Positions 1-10,690 of a DNA stretch of 64,000 bases are shown here, piece by piece. The stretch comes from Vishniacozyma victoriae (lineage: Eukaryota; Basidiomycota; Tremellomycetes; Tremellales; Bulleribasidiaceae): NCBI GenBank assembly GCA_017654735.1, contig JADPYG010000088.1, positions 3,968,001 through 4,032,000 on the forward strand. Direction: 5' to 3'. Each line of letters starts with the position of its first letter. Position 1 is the first letter of the stretch. Both the position numbers and the translations under genes were made by a program. The notes under the pieces were generated by a model. It did no database searches. It was given only the letters and a program-made list of their open reading frames with translations, and was not told the DNA's origin.

Positions 1-1200
1 GTGCGAGATCGGCAATATCGACTTCAAGCAGTTGATGGCATTCTCTTGCGATTGCGACTAATGACTTGTCGGTCAAGCGTATACACCCATTTACTTTCAC
101 CTATTCATCAGTTCCCCATCACGCTAAATACTCACCCGTCGAAGACTCTTGCAACTAGCAGCAAGAGCGCATATCGCCTCATCTCCAACCAATTTACATC
201 CATTGATATTCAATCCCTGAAGCCCAGGACATGTCTGCGCCAGCGTCTTGATAACCGAATCGTCTACCCGACTTATGTTGCTTAGATCGATAGCGACTAG
301 ATTCGACATACTTCCAAATACTCGACACATTGCTTTTGCGCTCGTTATTGATTTCGGACCCAGGGTCATACGTTCGGTCTTGGTACATGCTTGGAGAGAC
401 ATGAACATCTCGTCGTCGTACTCGTCGACCACGTTGCCTAGGTTGATACGCCTGATTGCATCTGCGTATAGCTGGGTCGAATTGGGCGATAAGAGGACTC
501 GAGCGATATTGGCGAATCCTGTCAGATTTCGAATAACGGGTCGTTGCCATATAATAGGATATGATATATCGAACCATTGTTTACAAACCTTCATACAAGA
601 CAAGGCATCTTGATCAGTCGTCAAATGACTAAATATCTACCATAAGCGCTTCCCTTTATTGGGTCATTAGGACGTACCGAGATAAGGACCTCTCCAGGTA
701 AATTAAAAATAGTAGTCCCACTATGTTCAACCACTTTCCCTTTCCCTTTCCCCTTATCACCAACCTGATCCTTAATATACCTCTCAGTCTGCCTACTTGA
801 TGGTCTACTCCGACTCCTGTCACGTGAATCGGGGTCTTCAGGTCCAGTACTAATACTAGTAACAGAAGGAGTTTGACTAGGTTGTCTCCGTAATATCCCA
901 TCTCGAATAGCGGAACGTGCGGAACTTATCGCTTCTGAATTGGAGTTGGCTTCGTTGGATATTTGAAGTCGTTCCAGTGCATCTGCTGTGAGGTCTGCTT
1001 GACGACCATGGTCCATCGTATCCTGGGTCAGACTTGAGAAAGCACGTGAACCACTTGGGCCGGACCGGGAGGACGAGCTGTTTGTATAGGGCGTGTCCGA
1101 CGGTGATACCTCAGCGAAGGACCTTCGATTGTCTAACATCAATCTCATGGACAGAGAGATAAGTATCAAAGAGTCGATGAGAAAATGACTTACCACTCAT
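1..1200 (-). CDS. F-box/leucine-rich-repeat protein (Grr1-like), 5' part
   Basis: Substrate-recognition subunit of an SCF ubiquitin ligase, by family. Exons read as 1200-1194 (only 7 nt), 1132-678, 636-136 and 100 to the left edge; phases agree. The N-terminus is Ser/Thr-rich (about 150 residues). It is followed by an F-box that runs across the exon 2/3 junction: FNLPGEVLIS then IFSHLTTDQDALSCMKVCKQW. Leucine-rich repeats follow with the Grr1-type spacing, for example LQGLNINGCKLVGDEAI and VNGCIRLTDKSL. The gene is cut by the window edge, so the remaining repeats and C-terminus are not visible. The F-box plus cysteine-containing LRRs favour Grr1 over other F-box proteins, but the subfamily is an inference. 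Domain class is secure. Confidence 0.85.
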
Positions 1201-1661
1201 GATACCTCAAAATCACTCCCGCTCGCAGTTCCTCTCAAACAGCTCCCGAACTATGACTAATGCCTCCACAGGCAATCTATCGTATTTGAATATCGATGTA
1301 TCTTATGCCTATAATAAATACAAAATCTCCGTTCCGTGCATATGATCTTGAAGTCTTTGGCTATATATACAAGAAAGTGTGAATATCGAATCGAAAGAGA
1401 AGAAAGGGATGTGTTATCCAGTGGATGTGCAATGAATGTCTCTAAATGGAACGGGAAGGATTGACTTCACACAGGCACGGAATATGCACAAGCCATGACT
1501 CATCATTACACAAATTTGATGGCCGAGAAAACCGCACATAGAGGAGCTTGTCCTGAGCGTGCGCAGCACAGGCTATTCGCCCGGATACTCTACTGAACGG
1601 CAGTGAGCTGCAGGAAATATGAATTGCATCGATATGCCCCCGACGCAATTTCCAGCCAAGA
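1201..1661. other. Intergenic: F-box gene promoter and NEO1 3' region
   Basis: Both neighbours are on the minus strand. This stretch holds the upstream region of the F-box gene and the 3' flank of the flippase gene. The short ORFs in it have no recognisable features. Confidence 0.6.
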
Positions 1662-4600
1662 TTAAATACCTGCTACTTTGGCATAAGCAGCAGGCTTGAA
1701 CCGATTATGGAACGCCTTGATCATATACAATGGGAGACTCGAGACAGCGACAATTATCCCGACCTTGTACACGAATCGTGTAGTGAGTACAAATGACAAA
1801 TCTATCATCAGCATCAAACATGAGTGATCAGAAAGGACGCACCGAAATAAGCAGGCAGTAAAGGCATACTGCCAAAATAGACAAGCGCTGTGCCTAGTAA
1901 GGAAAAGACCATTGCTTTATGCCAGGTCGTTATTTCCAGTGAGACCATGATCAGTTCGTTAATTACCAAGGCCGTGTAGGATATAGATACAATGTGGAGG
2001 AATTCCGATTCGAATAGTAGGAGCGAGAGGAGCATGATGATGCCGCCTGGGTGGTCAGCTTGCACGTTCAGAGAATACATGACAGCTCACCCTGATAGAC
2101 GGATATAGTGAGCCATGTGAAGAATGTCCGGTAGCTCAGAGAGCGTCCCTACACATCAGCATCCAAATGCGACGCCAAGGCATAATCCTCACCTTAGTAA
2201 GCTCCTTGTACAGTTCCGGGTACAGTAACGCCAAATCCTCATTAACATCCGTGTCCAGCACCAAGGAGAATACAGGCGCCATGGTATATAGCGTAGCATA
2301 TCCAACCTGTAGCCATCCCTGGTATAGCGCGATGGCTGGACATCAGCTTACCTCACAGGAACATTAGAAGACGTACGAGCAAAGAAGAAGATGGAACTGA
2401 AGACAGCCTGAATAACCGCAATAATCAATCCACGATGAATGACGAATTGAGATAACTTTGCGGATCGCTTATAAGAGTTTCGTCCGTGCCACAAGAGCAG
2501 TTTTGTGAGGTAAGAGAATTGATTGATTGAAAAGTCGGCAGCTAGGGAAGCTTGTTTGCCCTCTTTACCCACAATCCCAATTCCAACGTCGGCAGCTTGG
2601 ATCATTGAAACGTCGTTCCCACCATCTCCTATGCAGCAGACTGTCTTCTTCGTATATTCCCGAATCAGTCTCGCGACATCGGCCTTTTGGGTGGGGGAAC
2701 AACGACAGGCGGCCACTGCTGGGAGTTGGGTAGCGAGCATGATGAATTCGGTCCTGAATCGGTCGAGGCATAGCTGGGCGTCAGTTTTGAGCTCGATAGC
2801 GAGTGACGCCTTACCTGTAGTGATTCTCCATCAATCACCAGACAACAGTCTAATTTGGCAGATAGAAAATCCAGCATGTCCCTCACTTGATCTGCGGTCT
2901 TGACTACTTATTAGCTCATGGCGAAGGAGGAAACTTACGTTTAGCAACTTGGTGGATATACTGATTTCGAGCCACTAGCTTAGAGGAAACAGCAATATTG
3001 GTAGCTGTCTCGATCTTGTCACCGGTCAACATCCAGATTTTCAGTCCCGCATTCCTGAGTAATTCCAGAGTACTTTTGACGTCTTCTTGTAACTTGTCCT
3101 CAACCCCAGTGAGTGCCAGTAGTTCGACATCGACCTCTAGGCACTCCGTAACAACCTTTTCAATGGCCGATACTCGCTGAGAGCCAGTCACAAGCTGAGC
3201 ATTTCTGTATCGCCTATCGAACTCTTCATAAGCTTCCTTGGAAAGTTTCTTGCGTCCAAGAACAAGTGTTCGAAGTCCCTCTCTAGCCATATTTCCAGTT
3301 TCCTCCTCTAACCAATCGTTTTTCTGAACAATCTTGGCCATAATCACATCAGCCCCTTTTTGGACGAATGTAATCTGTCCAGTTGTTCTATCGCGGATGA
3401 TGATTCCCATACGTTTCGATTCGGATGTGAATGGGAATACGGCTAGGATGTCGTATGTGACCTCGGCTAGAGTTGGGAGGCGGAGTGTCATTGAAGCGCG
3501 GTCGCGGGAGATTAGGGCGACGCCGACTGATTCGGTCCATTGGACTATTGCTACCTCGTCAGGCGAGGAAGCTTGGTATGTGACTGTTCCGTCGTCGTTT
3601 GTCACTGGTGTTACCTGATTGTGAGCGACTTCCCTTTTCACGAAGACGTACATTGTGACAAGTGGCGAGAGCGATGACAGCATCAGTGACCCTAGTCGAT
3701 ACATCCCTCCTCCCACGACCAGGTCCAACAGCGATAGAGCTCTTACGTCGGTGGTCTATTATCAGCTCGCACTATGAATGTCGTAAAAGCACCCACCAGC
3801 CTGATCACCATCGGCCAAAGCAAGCTGAAGCATGTGCGTAACCTCATCCATCGAATCCCACCCAAACACAATCGTCCCCATGTGTAATTTCTTCAATTCC
3901 ATCTCGTTACGAGTCAAAGTACCAGTCTTGTCGCTCAGTAAATACTCAACTCGACCAAGCTCTTCGGGAAGGGTGCTTGTTCGAACTATCGTTCCTGGTA
4001 TTTCGGAGTCATTTTGAATTTGACGGGCGTAGATTGTTTTGCCCATGTCGAGGTTTACTCGAAGACTGCTCGTTAGCTATCGTACCTGGTGATGATGGAA
4101 GCTTACCTGATTGGAATGATTGAGGAGAATAGAATCAAGAAGCGAAAGACGTAGATATACCACTGTCCCCTAAATCCGTTCAAGGCGACCAGAAAAACAG
4201 AAAGAGCAAAAGTGACAGCACACAATATCTACCTGTCAGCTCTTGAGGTACGGTGAGGAGGACAGCTTACCTTGGCCATCTTGTTAACCTCGTTCTCTAA
4301 TGTACCCATCTTCGTCTCTGGCTCACTGGTGTTCAAGACTGCCCGAGTCTCTTTCCCTGTGTAGACTACTAGACCGATAGCCGAGCCTGCTGCTAGGACC
4401 GTATTTGCCCATAGGACGTTGTCTACCGATAGTGGAGTTGATGATTCTTCCGATACTCCCGGGCCTGTCGAGCGCAGATTGAGAACACCGTAAAATGTGT
4501 GAATATCCTTGATTGGGGGATCGGCTGGGGTGTCAGCTTGGATTCGAGCCAGATTTGTCAGATGATGTACCGTATAAGCTCCCTTCTATAGATGATACAC

Positions 4601-5651
4601 CCCCTTCTCCCAACCTCTGAGTCTCTCGAACAGCGATCTTCAACTTCCAATCCGTCTCTCCATCAAGTTGGTCCGTACGGACAAAGCATGATCCTTCCTC
4701 TTCACTGGTACTTAGAAGGACCATATCCGCTGGAACTCGCTGATTCTTTTCCAGGAGAATCATACTTCCCACTTTGATAGATGAGGATGGGATTGATTTT
4801 GTTGATAGAGCCTGATCTCTCGGTGATTCATCATACTCGGAAGAGGATTGTGGGAGGACAAGGAGGTATCGAGTGGAATTCGCCTCTCTGTCTCTGAGGT
4901 ATCGGGAGTAATCGTCATATGCCTCTTTACCCATTGTGATGGCAATGACGAAGGCAAGAGGAGCGACATATGTGACTATATACCCTATATGTTCAGCTTA
5001 ACTTGAAGATTAGATCACTGGTGGCTTACCAATTTTCAGAGCTGGGATGAATTGTGATAAAGCAACAACGAGGAAATAGAAATTGAAAAAGAATTTGAAT
5101 TGCTCGTAGAATGTAAGTGGGAAGAAGGTCGCTACCGAGTACTTTTGATTGCGAACTACATTGGGTGGATACGGGGATTTGCGACCTATATATCAGCGTG
5201 ACGATACATGAACTAGGAAATACTAACCGGTAGGCCGAAGAGGTATCGTCCGTGATTTATCCCTTGTCTTTACGTTCGAAGATTCGGCAGGATGCGCAAT
5301 GGCAGCTTCATACTTCCATCAGCTTCAATCGAAAGATTCCAACAGCTGACTCACACTCTCCACTTCCTCTTCATCCAGATCCACCCCCTTACCCCTCAAG
5401 CCAGAAAGTAACCCTTCCTCCTCATACATCCCTTCATCACTGACTCTCTTCTTCCCCTTCCCATGTGAATGACCACTATTTGACCTCTTCGGTCCTCTCA
5501 TCCCTACACTCAGCCCGCCGGAGCCTGAAGCGATAGGTTCATCGCTCAATCGTGGCATAAGTGAAATAGGACTTGATAGTGATGTCCTCTGCTGAAGGGA
5601 TTGGAGGGGGTAATTGTCGGTGGAAGATGCTCGAGAATTGAAAGAGGGCAT
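1662..5651 (-). CDS. NEO1: Phospholipid-transporting P4-ATPase, NEO1/ATP9 type
   Basis: Aminophospholipid flippase of Golgi/endosomal membranes, by family; ATP-driven lipid transfer to the cytosolic leaflet. Spliced from many exons, roughly 1,100 residues. Visible in order: Ser-rich N-terminus; the [20 protein letters not shown] segment entering TM1; actuator motif [16 protein letters not shown]; the TM4 region PISLRVNLD; phosphorylation site [20 protein letters not shown]; nucleotide-binding KGADVIM; hinge [10 protein letters not shown]; and [21 protein letters not shown]. The C-terminal TM bundle ends in [21 protein letters not shown] before TAA at 1664-1662. The [14 protein letters not shown] pattern and the lack of a long C-tail fit NEO1 rather than DRS2/DNF, and NEO1-type flippases act without a CDC50 partner. 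The start at 5651 is the first ATG of the open frame; an upstream noncoding exon is possible. Divergent from CHS5. Confidence 0.92.
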
Positions 5652-5885
5652 CTGATCGGCTTCCGCCTTGAGCCCAGCGTGAGATGGCCTAGCGAGTAAT
5701 TGAGTGGTTCAAGTACCAGAATGAAAGACGAATAGCCTACCTTGTCAATAGTAGTGACAACCTGGCAATGTGGGGTAAATGTGGAGAAAAGGATATTACG
5801 TAAACAGACGCGTGATTCAAGGTATCGCACTAAGCATTCAGCACAGACTAAAGATACTATCACAATAGATGTCACCATAGTAAAC
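5652..5885. promoter_or_regulatory. Shared NEO1/CHS5 divergent promoter
   Basis: Only 234 bp separate the two start codons, so both 5' UTRs and any promoter elements must lie here. No single element stands out by eye. Inferred from gene arrangement. Confidence 0.5.
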
Positions 5886-8094
5886 ATGGTACAACCAACA
5901 ACACACCCATCAAGGCCCCCAGTCCAACGGAGCAAGATGGTAGAGAAATTCACTCTAGGGAAATTGGACGCGGGAATGGCTATCCTCCTAGGACCCAATG
6001 GACATCTCCTAGAATTCCCTTCGTTACTATTACCGACTTCATCACCTGGTGGACCGCCTCTCGGACCTGGATCTATCTTGACAATCACTGTTTCTAGGGA
6101 TATTGCAGCAGAGACTGCTCAGCAGGAAGCGTTCAAGGAACTGCAGGAGGATATAATGGGGTCTTTTGGCACTGATGCTCCTGAAGCTCCTGTACTCAAG
6201 GTAAGTCACCATTGGAATGACTGGGCTGATGGGAGATACGAAATATTACACAGACGAGCGTTTGTGTTGATTGGGATGAATTGAATCTTGGGAGTTCGAC
6301 GTTCAGGGGATTAGAGATGTTTAGAAATGGTCAGAGGTGGGGGAGGGTTGGGGGTGATTACGGTACAAAGCGAGAGAAGAGGGAATGGAAGACTGGAGGT
6401 CTGCAGTCGGGGGAGGAATATAGTTTCCAGCTCGTCTTGTAAGCTTTATCTCTAGGGGGCATTCAGAGAGACAAGAAGCTGATGACACCAGAAAAACAAC
6501 AGCTGGAACCCTTACATCCAACCTCATCAGAACACGTACACATACAATGGACAACCTCACTGGACTCTTGATCCACTTTGGACCAATCCAACCTCCCGAA
6601 TTACTAGACACTCTTCGTGCAAGTCTACAAGGCATTGGAGCAAGGGAATCACCAGAGGTAGCACTGGACACTACCCACTTTGTAGCTACCACACCGATAG
6701 TCGGGGGAGATGATCAAGGACGGGGAGGAAGTATTGATCGACAATACCAGGAAGCTATCAAGATGAATCTACCCGTAGTAGGCCCAGGGTGGTTATTGGC
6801 AGTCACTGGTGAAAAGAAGTACGTCCCCTTTCCCCATCCAGAGTGACTGCTGACGCGTAGGCTGGTACCAATCTCGAACCACCTATTACCCCCCGTTCCA
6901 CAAATCACAGCGGCCGAACCCGCTCCAGCACCATTCAAACGCCCTGAGCCCCTAAAGAGATCATCTTTACCATTCACTTCCTCAGCGCCCTCATCCCCTA
7001 TTCGCGAATCAGCAGATGTATTCCGACGTTCGCCATCACCCGAGACGATCGCTAGGATGAGTATGGTCGGACCGCAGATCATGGGAAGTACATCGAGAAA
7101 CGGCTCATTAGATCGACCGACTGTATCGAGGAAAGCTTCAGGAGATAATGGGACAAGTGCCAGTACTATCTCCGAAGAGAGGGTCAGAAAGGCAAGTCTA
7201 CCCATCACTGCCGAGTCACCAAGACCAAAGAGTCCAAAACCAGAAGCAGATGGGAAATTGGATCGGTAAGCTGTTCCACGAAGTCTTGGCCCCAAGCTAA
7301 TAATCAGTAAATTCAAATTTCCATTAAAATCCTCAAGCTCGGGCGAGTTTCCCTTGTCTCCAAATTCGGGAGAATCACCCGTGACGCCAAATGAAAATGA
7401 GACGATATCGCCCAAAACGCCTCTGAGCGAGACTGTCCCCACCGAGCCTCAATCGATCTCAGGGGTTCTTACCGATGAACCCACTTCCTCAGAACCCTCC
7501 CACGTCCATACTGCATCGGCAGACGATACTCTGCCAGAAGTATCTGCAGATGGACCTCTTCCAATCAACGATGCCGACGACGCCGATGACAAGGAGTCGA
7601 CCATCGTCGAGACTTCTACAGCGAAGGACACGACTGAAAATGCCGAGGTAGATATCGAGGTCCCAAATTCCATTTCAGAAAGTACACCCATCACTATCAG
7701 CTCGACTGCGAAATCACCCGAGACAGATCACAGCAATGGACACGTCGCTAGTTCGATAGATGAAGCAATTGCCGATTTCAAAACTGCCATCAAGACTCCT
7801 GAACCCGAATCGGTAAAAGCACCAGAAACGCTCTCCGCGACTGAGATCGATGAGACTTCGGCTCCAATCGAACCTTCGGAAACGACTGAAGCCACAACAG
7901 AGGACAAGGAAAAGACATCATCAAAGGCAAATGGCGATACGAAGTCATCGGATAAAGTGAATGGTACAGAGGAATTATCAGCCACCGCCCCTCGGAGCGT
8001 TTCAGCCTCTCCAGCTCCTCCGGCCAAGGAGATAGAAGATCACAATTCGGAGCAGGGAGAGGGTACGACGATGGAGGAAATAGATATTGATTAG
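5886..8094 (+). CDS. CHS5: Chs5, exomer scaffold subunit
   Basis: Scaffold of exomer, the trans-Golgi cargo adaptor that exports chitin synthase and other membrane proteins. Exons 5886-6200, 6254-6438, 6492-6818, 6861-7265 and 7308-8094 give 672 residues in consistent phase. The N-terminus has the Chs5 dimerisation signature ([20 protein letters not shown], then LEFPSLLLP and [11 protein letters not shown]). An FN3 domain follows ([21 protein letters not shown]), then a BRCT domain ([34 protein letters not shown]). The last ~370 residues are Ser/Thr/Pro/Glu-rich, low complexity, ending EEIDID, as in other Chs5 proteins. A second ATG at 5937 (MVEKFTLGK) matches the usual family N-terminus better, so the first 17 residues may be untranslated. 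The domain order is distinctive. Confidence 0.93.
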
Positions 8095-8273
8095 ACAGGC
8101 GATGTGTATACTGTATAAAAATGTCATGCCGATCAGTTCCTTTTTGGTGCATCCTTTCATCTGATCATCTGATTCACTTTACTGAATAGCTTAGGAGCAG
8201 ACTAAGTTGCTCTGACTGTCAGAATCCGTTCAAGAAACGCACATAGATCGAACAATCAGACCCAGCTATACCA

Positions 8274-8618
8274 ATGTCAAGCCAGCCGAAACCAGCACCG
8301 ATAGCCTCTCAGGTCGAGATCTTCAAAACTAAAGCAGCGGCGAAACGGGGTGTAGGCGCTATAGATGGTCAAACAGAGACAATCTGGCCTAAACCTGAGT
8401 TCGTGAGTTCCTCATCTCCTTCCATACTCAAATACAGGGCTGATGGAGAGGGTGCATCAACAAAGATCGAATTCATCACTAAAGCAGGCAAGGAAGCTAG
8501 TGGTTTCACACTCCCCGCAGGGAGTATGTTTCCTTTAGGATGTGCTATCCCGAACCATACGACACTTCAACATGGAATGTATTTCCCTCCTGGAAGTATG
8601 GTAGGACTTTTGATTTGA
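8274..8618 (+). CDS. Small conserved-looking protein, function unknown (114 aa)
   Basis: Single-exon ORF starting MSSQPKPAPIASQVEIF and ending FPPGSMVGLLI. The ATG has good context (ACCAATG), begins 180 bp after CHS5, and is followed by ordinary AT-rich 3' sequence. Composition is normal for a soluble protein: Gly/Pro turns, a Lys/Ala-rich stretch near residues 18-26, and no signal peptide or membrane segment. I do not recognise the family. The intron-free structure leaves some doubt, but the length, context and lack of a longer competing ORF support it. Confidence 0.6.
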   Translation: MSSQPKPAPIASQVEIFKTKAAAKRGVGAIDGQTETIWPKPEFVSSSSPSILKYRADGEGASTKIEFITKAGKEASGFTLPAGSMFPLGCAIPNHTTLQHGMYFPPGSMVGLLI

Positions 8619-9149
8619 AGCATGAGGGAAGGTTGATGATAGTTCCCCGATGGTGTTCTTGTACCTATCCACGCTAGGATGGTTAGTGTACAACCTATAC
8701 AGACTCTTCCAGAGTTGCCACCTGCCAGCGAGATGGTTTGTTCTATACAGTAGCCTATGTATGAGGAAAGTACTTTCACATGTAGGTGTTGAGCGTCCTG
8801 TATGAGTAGTCGGTCTGTGTGATATGTACGGTCGTGACATGAAGGAGCGAGCGATTGAGGTGAAGCAGATTCGCCGTTGGCTCAGTCGGTAGAGCTGCCT
8901 ACTCGGGCGACACTAGTTGCGAGTTGCGACTCGATACACCGGAAATATCAATCAATCATGAAATATCACCGACACATAGCTGGCTTAGTTGGTATAGGGT
9001 TACCCAGACTCCATTTCCAGGTGCCATGTCACGCAACACATTATCGACATGAACGCATCACGCCACCATCTTGCCACCTGAGAATCTATCTCCAATATAC
9101 CCCCCTCTACAGCATCACAATCCAAGCTACATCCTGATCTACCCTCCGA
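8619..9149. other. Convergent intergenic region with tRNA-like D-arm motif
   Basis: 3' flanks of the 114-aa gene and of the RRM gene. Around 8871-8894 is a tRNA D-arm-like string (GGCTCAGTCGGTAGAGC), and a second similar one lies near 8981-8996. Neither is followed by a matching T-arm or acceptor strand. At about 8928-8941 a 5-bp hairpin (CGAGT-TGCG-ACTCG) is visible. No gene is supported. Confidence 0.5.
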
Positions 9150-10157
9150 TTACGCGGCGAATTTCCTTCCACGCTCATATAATCTCATCTCCTCGTCCAA
9201 CTGCGCCTGCGTCTTGGGTACCGGCTTGTCTTTTCCCTTCTTCAATGGCTGATCAACCTCCATCTTCGTGCTGTTGTTCGCCTGGGCTTTTGCTCGTGCC
9301 ACCTTATCGGAAGATGGTGTTCCCTTTCCTTTCCCCTTTTGTAAAGGAGCTGGAGAGGAGGTTGGACGGTTCATTCGACCTAGTAGTGCTTTGCCGGGTT
9401 GTGATTGTGATAATTTCATGTTTGCCTTTTGCTGAGCGATAAGTCTGGCCATTAGCTTATAATTACACCTCGAAGATAGAGGAAGAGCTTACGCAGCCTG
9501 ATTCTGTTTCGCGCCCGGTGGTCCGGTCTTGCTCATTCGTTGCAGTAATTGAAGTCCTGGAGGCTTGTTGCTTTGTGCTTTGACGGGTACGGGTGTTACA
9601 GCTTTTGGCCCCTTTGGTGTTCTGGTAGGTAGAGGTTGGACTTGAGGTTGAACGGGTGCTGATATCGTGCGTGCGATTGCGGGTGCAATGGCAGCGGCTG
9701 GGGATGGGAGGGGTTGTGTAGGAGCGAGGACGTGTTGGACAGTCATTCGGTAGGCTGGTTCATCAGCTCACGGATCATCGAGAAACTCGAATCGACTTGC
9801 CAGCATCAAGAAGCTGTCCAGAGCAATGACTCCTTACTTTCTCTGCGTCGGCGCTATTGGCAACTTGGATGAGGGACATGCCCAACGATTTGCCTTCGGC
9901 ATTATATAGTCCCTTTACCGAAAAAGAATGATGTGATAGAGCAAGCATGGGGCTGACGAGCAATTCCTATCCACGTCAGCTACGACCAGCTCGCAGTATA
10001 GACAACTGACACGTAGATCATTCTCGGTTGCGTCTGTGGGTAAACCGCCAAAGAGAATTTGACATGGTTCGGAAGTGGAAGTGGTGGTAAATGCGGATCT
10101 TGGTTGGGATTGCTGAGCTTGAGGCTGAGCGTAGGGGTTGGTGTAGCTGTATGACAT
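9150..10157 (-). CDS. RRM protein of the Yra1/ALY-REF mRNA-export type
   Basis: RNA-binding adaptor for mRNA export, by similarity of layout. Exons 10157-10011, 9966-9801, 9754-9493 and 9444-9150 total 870 nt (289 aa) in consistent phase. A short Gln/Ser N-terminus leads into an RRM: QILFGGLPTDATENDLRELL (beta1/RNP2), KGLYNAEGKSLGMSLIQVAN (RNP1 region), and beta4 YRMTVQHVL. A Pro/Gln/Lys low-complexity region follows, ending QLDEEMRLYERGRKFAA, which resembles the short C-terminal motif of Yra1/ALY. Intron 2 (9800-9755, 46 nt) uses a GC donor (G^GCAAGT). Only this choice keeps the frame and completes the RRM; with a GT donor the frame hits a stop. Divergent from PAB1. RRM is certain; the ALY assignment is likely. 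Confidence 0.8.
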
Positions 10158-10690
10158 TTGTAAATTGCTGGGTCAATGGTGGTGAATGTTGGAGGGTTAG
10201 ACTTGAGACTGGACGCGTTCCTTAAATGCTTCCGACAAGTAGGTTGGCTGTAGTTGTGCTTCTGACTGCTGTGATACTTGTATGGGCTATATACACCATG
10301 CATGTTGGGTCAGCATTTGGCGGGAGTATCGTTTGTTGATAAGATGCATGCTCTGATCTGGACCATGTCTCATATGTATACCCATTGGATGAGTACTATA
10401 TTATACCCTATGTATATGTTGATTGGGATAAATTGAATTAAATACCCCTTAATATAATGATTATCAATTTTGAGTATAATACCGTGTCCCCTTTGTTCAA
10501 CCTTTTCTCTTTCTCTCTAACTCACTTATCTTTTTCCTTCTTCTCACTTCGACAGAGAACACCTACATAGCCTTCAAAACCCACGTAATTGATCACTTAT
10601 CACTCATACGTGGACGAACCCATACAACAAACAAACAAACAATTATTGAAAACGAGCCCAACCTCGAAAATTCACACACACCAAACAAAA
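10158..10690. promoter_or_regulatory. Divergent promoter and PAB1 leader with pyrimidine tract
   Basis: The upstream region is shared by the Yra1-like gene and PAB1. An AT-rich block (about 10400-10480) is followed on the plus strand by a long CT-rich tract (about 10490-10555), typical of strongly expressed fungal genes. An A/C-rich leader with repeated AAAC units (about 10625-10650) ends at the PAB1 ATG in the context CAAAAATG. The A-rich leader recalls PAB1 autoregulation known from other eukaryotes; that link is inference. Confidence 0.5.

Noticed and set aside
5742..5885. N-terminal extension of CHS5 from 5742
   Set aside because: The added residues overlap the divergent promoter and match nothing in Chs5; ATG at 5886 or 5937 fits the family.
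6714..7442. 242-codon minus-strand ORF opposite CHS5
   Set aside because: Antisense to well-supported CHS5 exons and runs through a CHS5 intron; no recognisable protein.
8871..9030. tRNA-like D-arm strings
   Set aside because: GGCTCAGTCGGTAGAGC and a second similar string lack paired acceptor and T-arms within about 150 nt; the nearby hairpin CGAGT-TGCG-ACTCG has no T-loop. At most a tRNA relic.
9817..9840. GTAAGG...GGACAG as an intron in the Yra1-like RRM
   Set aside because: Only 24 nt, too short, and its removal would delete residues needed for the second helix of the RRM.
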